A stretch of DNA of 47,147 bases from Pseudoalteromonas sp. BSi20652 (lineage in GTDB: Bacteria; Pseudomonadota; Gammaproteobacteria; Enterobacterales; Alteromonadaceae), in assembly GCF_000239855.1 (NCBI RefSeq), contig NZ_BADT01000082.1, positions 1 to 47,147 on the forward strand, given 5' to 3'. The notes beneath the pieces were generated by a model, which saw only the letters and a program-made list of their open reading frames with translations, was not told the origin of the DNA and searched no databases. Positions within the stretch are counted from its first letter, which is position 1. Every line of letters starts with the position of its first letter. The translations under genes were made by a program, and so were the position numbers. Below are positions 29,701 to 37,154 of the stretch, in pieces.

Positions 29701-30054
29701 TAAATAAGGAGTGAGTTCTGACTTTGAAATAGCATCGTAAACAAATGGAAAGTTTTCAGCGTAATCCTCTAAAAAGAAATCAAAGGGGTTAATAACCGTC
29801 AATTCTGCAACTAAATCGACCGTAAAACTAAATTCGGTGGTTGGCTTATTAAATACCACCCTTGCCTGGTAATTACCAAATGGGTCTTGTTGCCAATTTA
29901 TATAATGATCTTCTGGGACTATTTTTAAAGAATAGCTTTTAATTTTTGTACGACTATGTGGCGCGGGACGTAATCGGAATATATGCGGCCCCATATTAAC
30001 TGACCTATCGTATTTATACTGAGTATGGTGCGAAATTCCAACTGTAATTGTCAT
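26743..30054 (-). CDS. DUF2126 protein: transglutaminase fused to a predicted amidoligase
   Basis: An 1103-residue protein, first gene of the leftward operon. Residues 1-about 290 form a transglutaminase domain with an N-terminal beta region (GPHIFRLRPAPHSRTKIKSY) and catalytic Cys (KTGSCRDSAWLLVQLFRHLG), His (DLHAWTEVYIPG) and Asp (WIGLDPTSG). The rest is DUF2126 (COG4196), with conserved stretches such as LTMGGEPTFISIDD, HYGQGKWYPGEPLPRW, GVIEVNIHPSTSWDQL, DGRHTGTGGGNHVTLGG and GIVEFRGFEMPPH. The Glu- and His-rich motifs resemble a glutamine-synthetase/GCS-type ligase fold, as proposed for this family. AAAGGGGAA precedes the ATG. Chemistry and substrate are undetermined. Confidence 0.9.
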   Translation of the reverse strand: MTITVGISHHTQYKYDRSVNMGPHIFRLRPAPHSRTKIKSYSLKIVPEDHYINWQQDPFGNYQARVVFNKPTTEFSFTVDLVAELTVINPFDFFLEDYAENFPFVYDAISKSELTPYLKKRKASPKFKELIESLNPKEPLRSVDFLVAVNQAIYELVGYGIRLEPGVQTANETISKKTGSCRDSAWLLVQLFRHLGLASRFVSGYLVQLTSDQKSLDGPSGPEEDFTDLHAWTEVYIPGAGWIGLDPTSGLFAGEGHIPLACTPEPSSAAPVTGGIDDCKSEFSFYNKVTRVHEDPRVTKPYSEAQWTAINRLGQHVDNVYNEENIHLTMGGEPTFISIDDMEHPQWNTDADGKEKRILAQNLFVEMNKVYTKGGFTHYGQGKWYPGEPLPRWQYACYWRKDGEPLWHDAALLADPNKDYKFDHTDTKKFADKLCDSLGLETEALTTAYEDILYHMWQEASLPTEIKPDQPELLHAMSRKGFLAKMDKGIEKPVGYVLPLKWNDSKNCWQSCTWEFKRGNCFLLPGESPMGYRLPLDSLEWSGNIIDRDPFDIPENFTKAKKLKKGFIGKEMVKTALVMEVREGRLYIFMPPTSHFEHYMGLINSIEGVAKELKMPLVIEGYSPPKDSRVEKYAVTPDPGVIEVNIHPSTSWDQLVDRTNTLYDLAKQCRLGTDKFMADGRHTGTGGGNHVTLGGETPEQSPFLRRPDILRSFITYWQHHPGLSYLFSGLFIGPTSQAPRVDEARDEVLYELEIAFSHMPEGEVPEPWLVDRLLRNLLVDLTGNTHRAEFCIDKLYSPDSATGRLGIVEFRGFEMPPHSQMSLVQMLLLRTLLAWFWKKPYHKPLIRWGTELHDKFLLPQYVENDLAEVSRDLQQAGFQFQLSWLNPFFEFRFPVCGTRELDNVTLELRTAIEPWHVLGEEASASGTARYVDSSLERVQIKVQGTMSDRYIISCNGRRVPLKPVKGKAKDEMVAGIRYRAWQPPTALHPTIGVHAPLVFDLIDTWEGRSVGGFVYHVSHAGGRNPETLPVNAFEAEGRRVARFWEHGHTPSLLASAEPSWSPSAVTHSFKSAQSASEYVVPDEESSNTDYPNTLDLRRQPNFK

Positions 30055-30565
30055 CTATTAATTCCCCTTTAATAATGTATAGCCACAATGTAACGCTAAA
30101 AATATTACTTTATCTAATTTGACTTTGTTGCAATGTTTGTACCTGTAAATTTGAAAAGTAGTGCTGTAAGCCCTTTTGGCGTCCCCAGTACAAAGCAACG
30201 CTATGCATAACGGTTTTGCGCTAACTAATAGAAAAGCACATCAATTTATTAAATATTAATTTAGTGTGATTTAAATGATCACCTTTAGATTTTTATAGTG
30301 CAATAAATGCACCAAAACAGTGCTAAAATATCACCTACAATTAAAATAAATTAATTTAAAATATTGAAATTAAATATTATTTTAAAAATATTTAAAGTCC
30401 TACTTATAACGCTAAACAGGCATAATTAAAAGTATTATATTTAAAGCTGAGCCTACCAAACAATGGAAAATAGTCATCTAACAATAAAAAATAGTTCACA
30501 ATAAAGCTGCTATTAAAGTAAGTAAAGATGCTATACTGGGTCGATTTTTAACCGCTTACGTTACA

Positions 30566-30641
30566 GTAAAACTAACAATCTCGATGAGATAAAACAAGCA
30601 ACTTTTAATACATAGATGCTTGCTTTAAGGATTAGTTTTAC
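30566..30641. other. nested inverted repeats that could fold as a three-way junction
   Basis: An outer stem GTAAAACTAA (30566-30575) with TTAGTTTTAC (30632-30641) encloses two hairpins: TCTC-GAT-GAGA (30579-30589) and CAAGCA (30595-30600) with TGCTTG (30617-30622). This could be a small structured RNA, a regulatory leader or the core of another decayed element. No known RNA family is recognised. Confidence 0.35.
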
Positions 30642-30753
30642 AGTGGTGTGTTTTAATTTCAGATAAAGCAGAACACGTCCAATTTGAAAGACCAGCACAT
30701 CTCACTAACCTGTTAATTTTTCATTATCATCAAAGCTAAAGGTAATGCAGCAC

Positions 30754-31019
30754 TAGGGCGTGTTGATCTTTGGTGGTTGAATTTGCAGCAGTGTGTTTGG
30801 TATTTAAGCAAGGCAGAGTCTATGATGTGTGGTTGTTCCCCATACATAGGCGATAACGCAGCATAAATGCCAAACATGCGCTGCCCCTGGGTTCTTTCTA
30901 GGGACGATTGACTCTTTGTTGCTCGGTTTTTACTTAGCCCACTAGGTTACAAACCTCGCGCCGCGATTAAATCGACCCTAGATTGAACAAATTTCAATCC
31001 CAAAAATCAACATGCCCTA
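30754..31019. mobile_element. MITE-like element, copy 2 (266 bases)
   Basis: It begins TAGGGCGTGTTGATC and ends in AATCAACATGCCCTA, terminal inverted repeats of about 20 bases with few mismatches, and has the same subterminal TTGAACAAATTTCAATC as copy 1. CTAG stands at both outer ends. It ends 53 bases before the SHOCT gene start, so it must contain or displace part of that gene's promoter. Confidence 0.75.
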
Positions 31020-31072
31020 GCGTATTTCAGATTTTTTAAATCAACCCAATCTACCTATTAGGATATTTTCTT

Positions 31073-31840
31073 ATGCAAAAGCTAACAGATGTCGGTGAAA
31101 ACTTAATTAATGGTATAGCATCTCGTTATAACCTCAGTCACGATGCAGTAATTCACATGTTAGTTAGCGTTAATAACGGCGGTTGCTCAATGGCACAGTT
31201 TAATTGCCCAGAGCTTGGTGGTTCTGGCCAGTGGATGCGCGGCGGAATGACAATGGTCGGCGACATGTTTAACTACGGTCTTAAGTCAACAGTTGATAAC
31301 CTATGCAACGAGCTTGCTAATATATTGAGTAATAACCAAATATTTCCGGTTATTCCCGCCGGTACCCCTGGGAGTAATCAATGGTGGCCTGGTGATTTAG
31401 GCAGTCCGTTTAGCAGTGGTGCACAAAATAATATTCGTTACGCTATATTTCCTAATCGTTTAGCCGTTGAATTAAATGGGCAAGTAAGCGTATACGACAC
31501 GCTGGATCACAATATTGGTGGTGTAAGTCAACAGCAAGGTGATAGTACCTCTCTTACTTTTAGCAGCCAGTGGGGAACAATTAATGTCAACACCTTGCCA
31601 TTAATTTCAGGACAAATGCCACCAGCGCCTCAAAAAGACTTTGTTGCGCACGTAATGGAGCCGAATATAACACCATTAGCACCTAATCAAGTCAAAGCAC
31701 CTGTAAATAATACAATAGAGCAATATTCAGTAAACGAAACGCTTCAAATTATAGAAAAACTAGCGCAACTACGTGACTCAAATGCGCTTAGTGATGATGA
31801 ATTTAATATTAAAAAGTCTGAACTATTAAAAAGGATTTAA
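31073..31840 (+). CDS. SHOCT-domain protein of unknown function
   Basis: A 255-residue protein. Residues 1-90 or so form a conserved region (GIASRYNLSHDAVIHMLVSV, FNCPELGGSGQWMRGGMTMV). The middle has a beta-rich segment with NRLAVELNGQVSVYDT. The last 40 residues are a SHOCT domain (IEKLAQLRDSNALSDDEFNI). There is no signal peptide or membrane segment. SHOCT domains are thought to drive oligomerisation. The start has TTAGGA nine bases upstream. It is followed after 70 bases by a zinc metallopeptidase on the same strand; the two may form an operon. Function is unknown. Confidence 0.85.
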   Translation: MQKLTDVGENLINGIASRYNLSHDAVIHMLVSVNNGGCSMAQFNCPELGGSGQWMRGGMTMVGDMFNYGLKSTVDNLCNELANILSNNQIFPVIPAGTPGSNQWWPGDLGSPFSSGAQNNIRYAIFPNRLAVELNGQVSVYDTLDHNIGGVSQQQGDSTSLTFSSQWGTINVNTLPLISGQMPPAPQKDFVAHVMEPNITPLAPNQVKAPVNNTIEQYSVNETLQIIEKLAQLRDSNALSDDEFNIKKSELLKRI

Positions 31841-31910
31841 TCCACACCCTTAAATAGTTAAAACAAATTGATAGCGATTTATCACAGTCTCAATTTTTAT
31901 TCGGTAACAT

Positions 31911-33080
31911 ATGAAAACATTTAAATGTAATTGCACAGATCAGCTTATTTTATTTTTTGAAAGTAGCCATTGTTTGGCTTGTGGCAAAACCGTGGGTATA
32001 GATGACGACTTTGACCACGTTGAACCGTATGAAATCGATGAACAATCAGGGCTGTTTTACAAGTCAGAAAAACCAGACGTTTTTTATAAAAAATGTGACA
32101 ATAATGCTCAGTACCATGTGTGTAATGGCATGGTTAATTTAGATACATTTGTACCTGTAGAAGATAAAAACGAGGTGCTGTGTTTTTCATGTCGCTTTAA
32201 TGAAACCGTACCCGATTTGAGTGTTGATGGGCATATTCCATTGTGGAAAAAAATGGAAACAGCAAAACGTCGTGCGTTATATACATTAAAGTCATTATCA
32301 TTGCCTTTAAACACAACAATTCAAGAACCAGAGAGCGGATTAAGTTTTGATTTTATAGCAGATCGAAATGTAAGCGATCATTTTGTAAGCCCTATAATAG
32401 GTCAAGACGTTGTATTTACAGGACACGATTGCGGGCATATCACTATCAACCTCGCAGAAGCTGATGACGTAGCACGTTCTCAAGCTAAAATAGCAATGGG
32501 TGAGCGCTACCGAACTCTGCTTGGTCATTTTCGTCATGAACTTGGACATTATTACTTTGATATACTCATAGCAAATTCACCAAAAAAGCATGCCTTATGT
32601 AAACAATATTTTGGTGATGACGAATTAGATTATCAGCAAGCGCTCGATACTCACTATAAACAAGGTGCCCCCGCTAACTGGCATGATACCTTTATTAGCG
32701 AATACGCAACAATGCACCCCTATGAAGATTGGGCCGAAACATGGGCGCATTACATGCATATTATCGACACACTAGAAACAGCTAAAAACTTCTCAATTAC
32801 GGGCTCAACAACGGGTAACGAATTTGAGCTAGATGATGCAGACGAACTGCGTTTACCCCAAAATTCTTATTATTTTTATGCGCAAACGCCAATAGACACT
32901 ATTTTAGATACTTGGATGGAATTTTCGATCATTCTAAATTCGCTAAACCGCAGCATGGGACTTGCCGATGCCTACCCGTTCGTTCTAACTCAAGCGGTGC
33001 GAACTAAGTTATCTTTCATCCATCATGCTATTCATAACAGGCTAAATTTAATGCCTGATTTGAGCATTGGAAAAGTGTAA
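31911..33080 (+). CDS. zinc-ribbon putative metallopeptidase (COG4307 type)
   Basis: A 389-residue protein. The N-terminus is a zinc ribbon with Cys6, Cys8, Cys21 and Cys24, followed by further Cys pairs (YHVC, VLCFSC). The catalytic part has HELGHYYFD near residue 209, an HExxH zinc site, with a downstream acidic third-ligand candidate in YEDWAETWAHYMH near 280. It lacks a signal peptide, so it is cytoplasmic. I recall this family near ATP-grasp/alpha-E/transglutaminase loci in other proteobacteria, so a role in cutting the product of the neighbouring amidoligase locus is possible, but here they lie on opposite strands separated by a MITE-like element. Confidence 0.85.
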   Translation: MKTFKCNCTDQLILFFESSHCLACGKTVGIDDDFDHVEPYEIDEQSGLFYKSEKPDVFYKKCDNNAQYHVCNGMVNLDTFVPVEDKNEVLCFSCRFNETVPDLSVDGHIPLWKKMETAKRRALYTLKSLSLPLNTTIQEPESGLSFDFIADRNVSDHFVSPIIGQDVVFTGHDCGHITINLAEADDVARSQAKIAMGERYRTLLGHFRHELGHYYFDILIANSPKKHALCKQYFGDDELDYQQALDTHYKQGAPANWHDTFISEYATMHPYEDWAETWAHYMHIIDTLETAKNFSITGSTTGNEFELDDADELRLPQNSYYFYAQTPIDTILDTWMEFSIILNSLNRSMGLADAYPFVLTQAVRTKLSFIHHAIHNRLNLMPDLSIGKV

Positions 33081-33157
33081 TAAAGTAAGCTCAGTCCAAA
33101 AAACATTTTAATAAAGAGCTATTTATTCTTGCTATGACTTTTCATGCATAGGTAAGT

Positions 33158-33183
33158 GGCTTTTTTATGATGAGAAAAAAGCC
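33158..33183. terminator. bidirectional terminator
   Basis: GGCTTTTTT (33158-33166) pairs with AAAAAAGCC (33175-33183) around an eight-base loop, giving T-runs on either strand. It lies between the convergent metallopeptidase gene and the frameshifted membrane-protein gene. Confidence 0.75.
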
Positions 33184-33225
33184 GTAAAAATAGTATATCC
33201 CCCCTACTTTCTCGCTAAAGCTTTA

Positions 33226-34546
33226 TTAGCTTGTCACAGCGAGGTTATTCTTAAGTCGACTTATAATTTTTTCTTGATAAATACTAACTGTAGAAAACTT
33301 TTGTATTGATACAAATAAGTCAGTTAGTTTTTCGTTTGATATATCAGAGATATTAATCCCTTTATATAAAATAGGCGCATTATTTTGTCTGGTTAAATTA
33401 TCGGACAGTAAGATGTTCAATTTTACTGTACGTGCTAACTCTTCTTGATACAGAAAAAACTCTCTTAAATGTGTACTGACTATATCGTCTGGTTTTGATC
33501 TGTCTATCATCAAAATTTCGTCAATTAGTCGATTTAACCTGCTGCGAGACTCTATTGCTTCGTCGAGAATATCTAACCAATTAAGTTCGCTATTTGATAG
33601 TAAAGCTAAAAAATATACCGTACGTGCTTTGTTGTAATTAATAAAACCAGGCCACATAACATCTTCGCTAGATACTTTAAGTGCTTTATCAAACTGCTCA
33701 GCGGCAGATTTAAGATACATACTTACTTCTTCAAGTATTGATGGCTCTATAGTATTAATATTTTTTTGAGCCAGCTCTAAACCATCAATCGACAAAATAT
33801 CTACAGAGTTCATATTTAGCGACTCTCGTAATAAATGCATGCCTTTTTTGTTGTAATACAAACCTAGGTAATTATGGTAAATGGTTTTTGTCACTGGATT
33901 ACGAAGAATTGGACCTCTGACATGAAGTAAGTCTGCATGAATATTAAAATTATCATCAGCCACAAAACTTTGATAAGACACAACAGCTTTAAATAGCTTT
34001 ATTGTTTCCGTTATTTGAATTGAATTACCTTTACTCACCGAGTGCAATATTTCACAGCGCCTATCAACTTCTGACAAAATTGTATCCATACGCTTTTTAT
34101 AAAGTACTTTGTTAGTTTCTGATGCATTAAAAACAGCTGGAAATAAAACAATTAGGTCAATTATATATTGCAGGGTATCGGCAAAAAGAACGGCGGTTTC
34201 TTGACTCTTTTTTTAGTTTATGCTCAATAGAGTCAAAAATTTCTTTCTCTAGTGTATTTTCATCTTGGGATTTAAACTGATTAATTAACTCTGGAAGTGA
34301 GGTTACGTAATTTTCATTATCTAAAATGTTACCTTCCATTTTGCTAATATTATTTACACTATCAATTGATGTATATGTTCTAACAGTAATAAATAAAGCT
34401 AATACGGCTATACAAAAGCTTACTGTTGATATGGTAAAGCTTAGTAAGTCTTTACCTTCTTTTAAATCATATACCCATACAGCAAGAAAAGCTGAAAGTA
34501 GAACAAGTAATAATATTGTAAAATATAACATTTTTGATGTGCGCAT
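33226..34546 (-). pseudogene. two-helix membrane protein of unknown function, frameshifted
   Basis: Two leftward frames belong to one gene. The first, from an ATG at 34546 preceded by GGAAG (a longer frame to 34576 would need TTG), has two membrane segments (about 6-26 and 35-55) and then a helical region. It is broken at the seven-A run (plus strand T run, 34208-34214). Removing one A joins it to SQETAVLFADTLQYIIDLIV and on through MDTILSEVDRRCEIL to the stop at 33226, giving about 439 residues. The long soluble part is helical with no recognisable motif. It is transcribed in the same direction as, and lies just downstream of, the nas-mo operon, but 150 bases separate them and no functional link is evident. 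Confidence 0.65.
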
Positions 34547-34697
34547 ATGTCTTCCAGACTTGGGTCGAGCTAACAATCTAATATTGCTGATTTATAACAC
34601 GAAAAACGCAGACTTCACACGCAAACTAAGAGTTACATAAGTTATTTATTATCGAGCTGTAAAGCCTTTACTGAACGTAAATAATTAAATATTTGTA

Positions 34698-35156
34698 TCA
34701 CTTTTCCCATTTACCCAGCGCTTGTTTGTCACTTTGTTTAAACTCAACCCAGTTTGATGAGTCTTTAAAGTGCTCTTTTTTCCAAAACGTGGCGTGGTTT
34801 TTTAAATAATCCATTATAAATTGTGCGCCTTCAAATGCGGCTTGGCGATGGCGCGACGTTACGCCAACAAATACAATTTGCTCGCCAAGCGCTAAATAAC
34901 CAACGCGGTGAATAATGCATATTCGCGCCAGTTGCCAGCGAGTTTGTGCTTGCTCTGCAATAGATTGAAGGAGTTGCTCGGTCATACCAGGGTAGTGTTC
35001 AAGCTCAAGTGCAATAACGTTATCGCCACTGCTGAACTCTCTTACCAAACCTGTGAAGGTGACAACAGCGCCATCGCTTTTGTTATTACTACAAAGCGTA
35101 TTGTGCTCGTCACCTACATTAAAATCATCGGTTTGTACTTGAATATGTATACTCAT
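34698..35156 (-). CDS. moaE: molybdopterin synthase catalytic subunit
   Basis: A 152-residue protein of normal MoaE length that, with MoaD, puts the dithiolene sulfurs into precursor Z to form molybdopterin. Typical stretches: GAVVTFTGLVRE near residue 30, LELEHYPGMTEQ near 50, ICIIHRVGYLALGEQIVFVGVTSRHRQAAF is represented by its core HRVGYLALGEQ and FVGVTSRHR, and FWKKEHF near 125 with the active-site lysines. It starts one base inside the moaD stop (TAATG). Last gene of the operon. Confidence 0.95.
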   Translation of the reverse strand: MSIHIQVQTDDFNVGDEHNTLCSNNKSDGAVVTFTGLVREFSSGDNVIALELEHYPGMTEQLLQSIAEQAQTRWQLARICIIHRVGYLALGEQIVFVGVTSRHRQAAFEGAQFIMDYLKNHATFWKKEHFKDSSNWVEFKQSDKQALGKWEK

Positions 35157-35455
35157 TAGCCACCTGTAACCGGCGGGAAAAAGGCAAGCTCATCCCCTGC
35201 TTTTACTATTTCATCGCTTGATGACATAGTTTGGTTAAGCGCTGCAAGTAGCTCACGCTCCTCCAGCCACGGTTGCCAATGTGGATATTGGCTGACTAAC
35301 TTTAACTTAAGTTCTGAAATACTAAGCGGCTGCGTAATTTCAAGGCTTAACTTACTGCACTTTAACCGCTCTTTCAGTTGCCCAAAAAACAGTAGCTCTA
35401 CTTTTCCGGTGCTAGATAAAACATCGTTTGGATTAATCGCGCTGCCAACTACCAT
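35156..35455 (-). CDS. moaD: molybdopterin synthase sulfur-carrier subunit
   Basis: A 99-residue ubiquitin-fold protein ending in the diagnostic Gly-Gly (FFPPVTGG), which is adenylated and thiocarboxylated to deliver sulfur. I chose the ATG at 35455 because AGGGGGC stands just before it; it overlaps the end of moaC by 23 bases. This gives about 17 residues before the usual MoaD start ([12 protein letters not shown]), a modest N-terminal extension. Confidence 0.9.
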   Translation of the reverse strand: MVVGSAINPNDVLSSTGKVELLFFGQLKERLKCSKLSLEITQPLSISELKLKLVSQYPHWQPWLEERELLAALNQTMSSSDEIVKAGDELAFFPPVTGG

Positions 35456-35903
35456 TTTTGCCCCCTGCTTTTTGAGTAACACGCATGCCGCTAATTTCCA
35501 TTAGTGGGTCGGCTGCTTTGCACATATCAAACAAAGTAAGGCTAGCCACAGATACCGCCATTAGCGCTTCCATTTCTACGCCAGTTTTACCGGCAAGTTT
35601 GCAATAGCTGGTTATTTTAATTTGGCTGTTTGCTTCATCAAGCTCAAAATCAACAGCAACTTTACTCAGTGCAAGCGGATGGCAAAGCGGGATTAAATCA
35701 GCGCACTTTTTAGCGCCTTGAATACCTGCTATACGGGCAACACCTAACACATCGCCCTTTTTGTTTTGATTTAGTATTACTTGTTCAAAGGCAAGCTTAC
35801 TCATGCTAATAAATGCTTCAGCTGAGGCATCGCGCAAGGTTACGTCTTTGAGCGATACATCAACCATATTAGCTTGGCCGTTTTCGTCAACGTGGCTTAA
35901 CAT
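35433..35903 (-). CDS. moaC: cyclic pyranopterin monophosphate synthase
   Basis: A 156-residue protein (MoaC is about 160) that converts the MoaA product to cyclic pyranopterin monophosphate. Signature motifs: [14 protein letters not shown] at the N-terminus, [24 protein letters not shown] is represented by its core [14 protein letters not shown] near 70, and [22 protein letters not shown] by [10 protein letters not shown] and DMCKA near 120. The ATG at 35903 lies one base after the moaB stop. Confidence 0.95.
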   Translation of the reverse strand: MLSHVDENGQANMVDVSLKDVTLRDASAEAFISMSKLAFEQVILNQNKKGDVLGVARIAGIQGAKKCADLIPLCHPLALSKVAVDFELDEANSQIKITSYCKLAGKTGVEMEALMAVSVASLTLFDMCKAADPLMEISGMRVTQKAGGKNGSWQRD

Positions 35904-35904
35904 A

Positions 35905-36444
35905 TTATTGCTCACGCGATTCACACTTTTTACCAATGGTAATGTGCGGTACAAAGTTACACGGTTTGTGCATTGAGTCTAACTGATCTTTTATAATGCC
36001 TGTCCATGCTGTTTTACATGCGCCAGTAGAGCCCGGCATACAAAAAATAACCGTGTTGTTAGCAAGCCCTGCCAATGCTCGAGATTGAATCGTTGAGTTA
36101 CCTATTTCACCGTACGAAATATGTCTAAATAGCTCACCAAAACCGTCTACGCTTTTATCAAACAGCGGTGCAAATGCCTCTGGTGTTGAGTCGCGTTCGG
36201 TAAATCCTGTACCACCAGTCACTAAAATAGCGTGAATGGTGTCGTCGGCTATCCACTGCGATGCAATGGCGCGCATTTGGTAAACATCATCTTTTACAAT
36301 TTCTTTATCGGCTAAGTGATGACCAGCCTCAGTGAGTGCTTTAATTAAATAATGACCAGAAGTATCGGTAATCGCATCGCGGGTATCACTTACTGTAAGT
36401 ACGGCAATATTTAAGGCTACTTGTGACTCTGTTGTGTGGCTCAT
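35905..36444 (-). CDS. moaB: molybdenum cofactor biosynthesis protein B
   Basis: A 179-residue MoaB/MogA-type molybdopterin adenylyltransferase-like protein, with VLTVSDTRD near residue 16, [20 protein letters not shown] near 75 and the [12 protein letters not shown] motif near 135. Its ATG overlaps the mobA stop by four bases (ATGA), which shows tight coupling. It is the only gene of this fold in the window; MoeA is not seen. Confidence 0.93.
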   Translation of the reverse strand: MSHTTESQVALNIAVLTVSDTRDAITDTSGHYLIKALTEAGHHLADKEIVKDDVYQMRAIASQWIADDTIHAILVTGGTGFTERDSTPEAFAPLFDKSVDGFGELFRHISYGEIGNSTIQSRALAGLANNTVIFCMPGSTGACKTAWTGIIKDQLDSMHKPCNFVPHITIGKKCESREQ

Positions 36445-37153
36445 AATGTTCTTCTTAATTGGTTAATGCTTTTTTGGTCAAAATGCTCATTTACAGCTTT
36501 AAATTGCGCCGGTGTATTGGTGTTTATAAGTGCGTGCGCTTTATTACATAAAAGCGTTTGCACACCAATACTTTGGGTAAACTGTTTTATTGATTTATGA
36601 CTGTTTGCGTTTGTGAGTATTTGCTTTAAGTGATTTTTAACACTGTGTGTATTACGAATATACAGCGGTAGCGGTTCATTTTCAAAGTGCCAAGCATGTA
36701 TTTGTGACTGATTTAATTGATTGCTCGCAATTTGTACGTTATTTGACTGAGAAGCCAGCACAATTGTACTTAGCAAACTGCTAGTAAGTAGAGGCATATC
36801 CACCGCAGTAATAAGTAAATCGTGCTCGGTGGCTATTAATGTGGAGTAAATCCCGCTAAGAGGGCCATTATTTGGGTATATATCTTTAACGTACTTTTCT
36901 AACGGATAATGGCGCGGTGAATAATGGCTCGATGATTTAACTGGATTTGTAACATTGCGACTTATTAGTATGTTTTTAGCGCCTGCGTCTTTTAATAAAT
37001 CACATGCGTTTTGCAATAGCGTTTTATTTTTAAAACTAAATCGGCTTTGTCTGTGCCCATTCTTGATGACTTACCACCAGCAAGCACAACGCCTGTAAAA
37101 TCTCGCTTAACTTTTATATTAGCTTTTATATGAGTATTCACATCAACTCCCAT
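36441..37153 (-). pseudogene. mobA: molybdenum cofactor guanylyltransferase, frameshifted
   Basis: Leftward from the ATG at 37153 the frame encodes the nucleotide-binding signature GVVLAGGKSSRMGTDKADLV, then breaks at a run of five A (plus strand T run, 37027-37031). Restoring one A gives VLKNKTLLQNACDLLKDAG and joins a second frame that continues to 36441 with PLSGIYSTLIATEHDLLITAVDMPLL cores (GPLSGI, AVDMPLL). The repaired protein has 237 residues, slightly longer than the usual 190-220. MobA adds GMP to molybdopterin to make the bis-MGD cofactor that NasA needs, so a true null would disable nitrate reduction unless another copy exists; sequencing error is therefore quite likely. Confidence 0.85.
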
Positions 37154-37154
37154 A

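Larger units (their letters stand above)
30055..31072. other. 1-kb non-coding region between the DUF2126 operon and the SHOCT gene
   Basis: It contains the promoter side of the leftward amidoligase operon, a branched inverted-repeat structure at 30566-30641 and the second MITE-like element at 30754-31019. I found no credible protein-coding frame. Confidence 0.6.
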
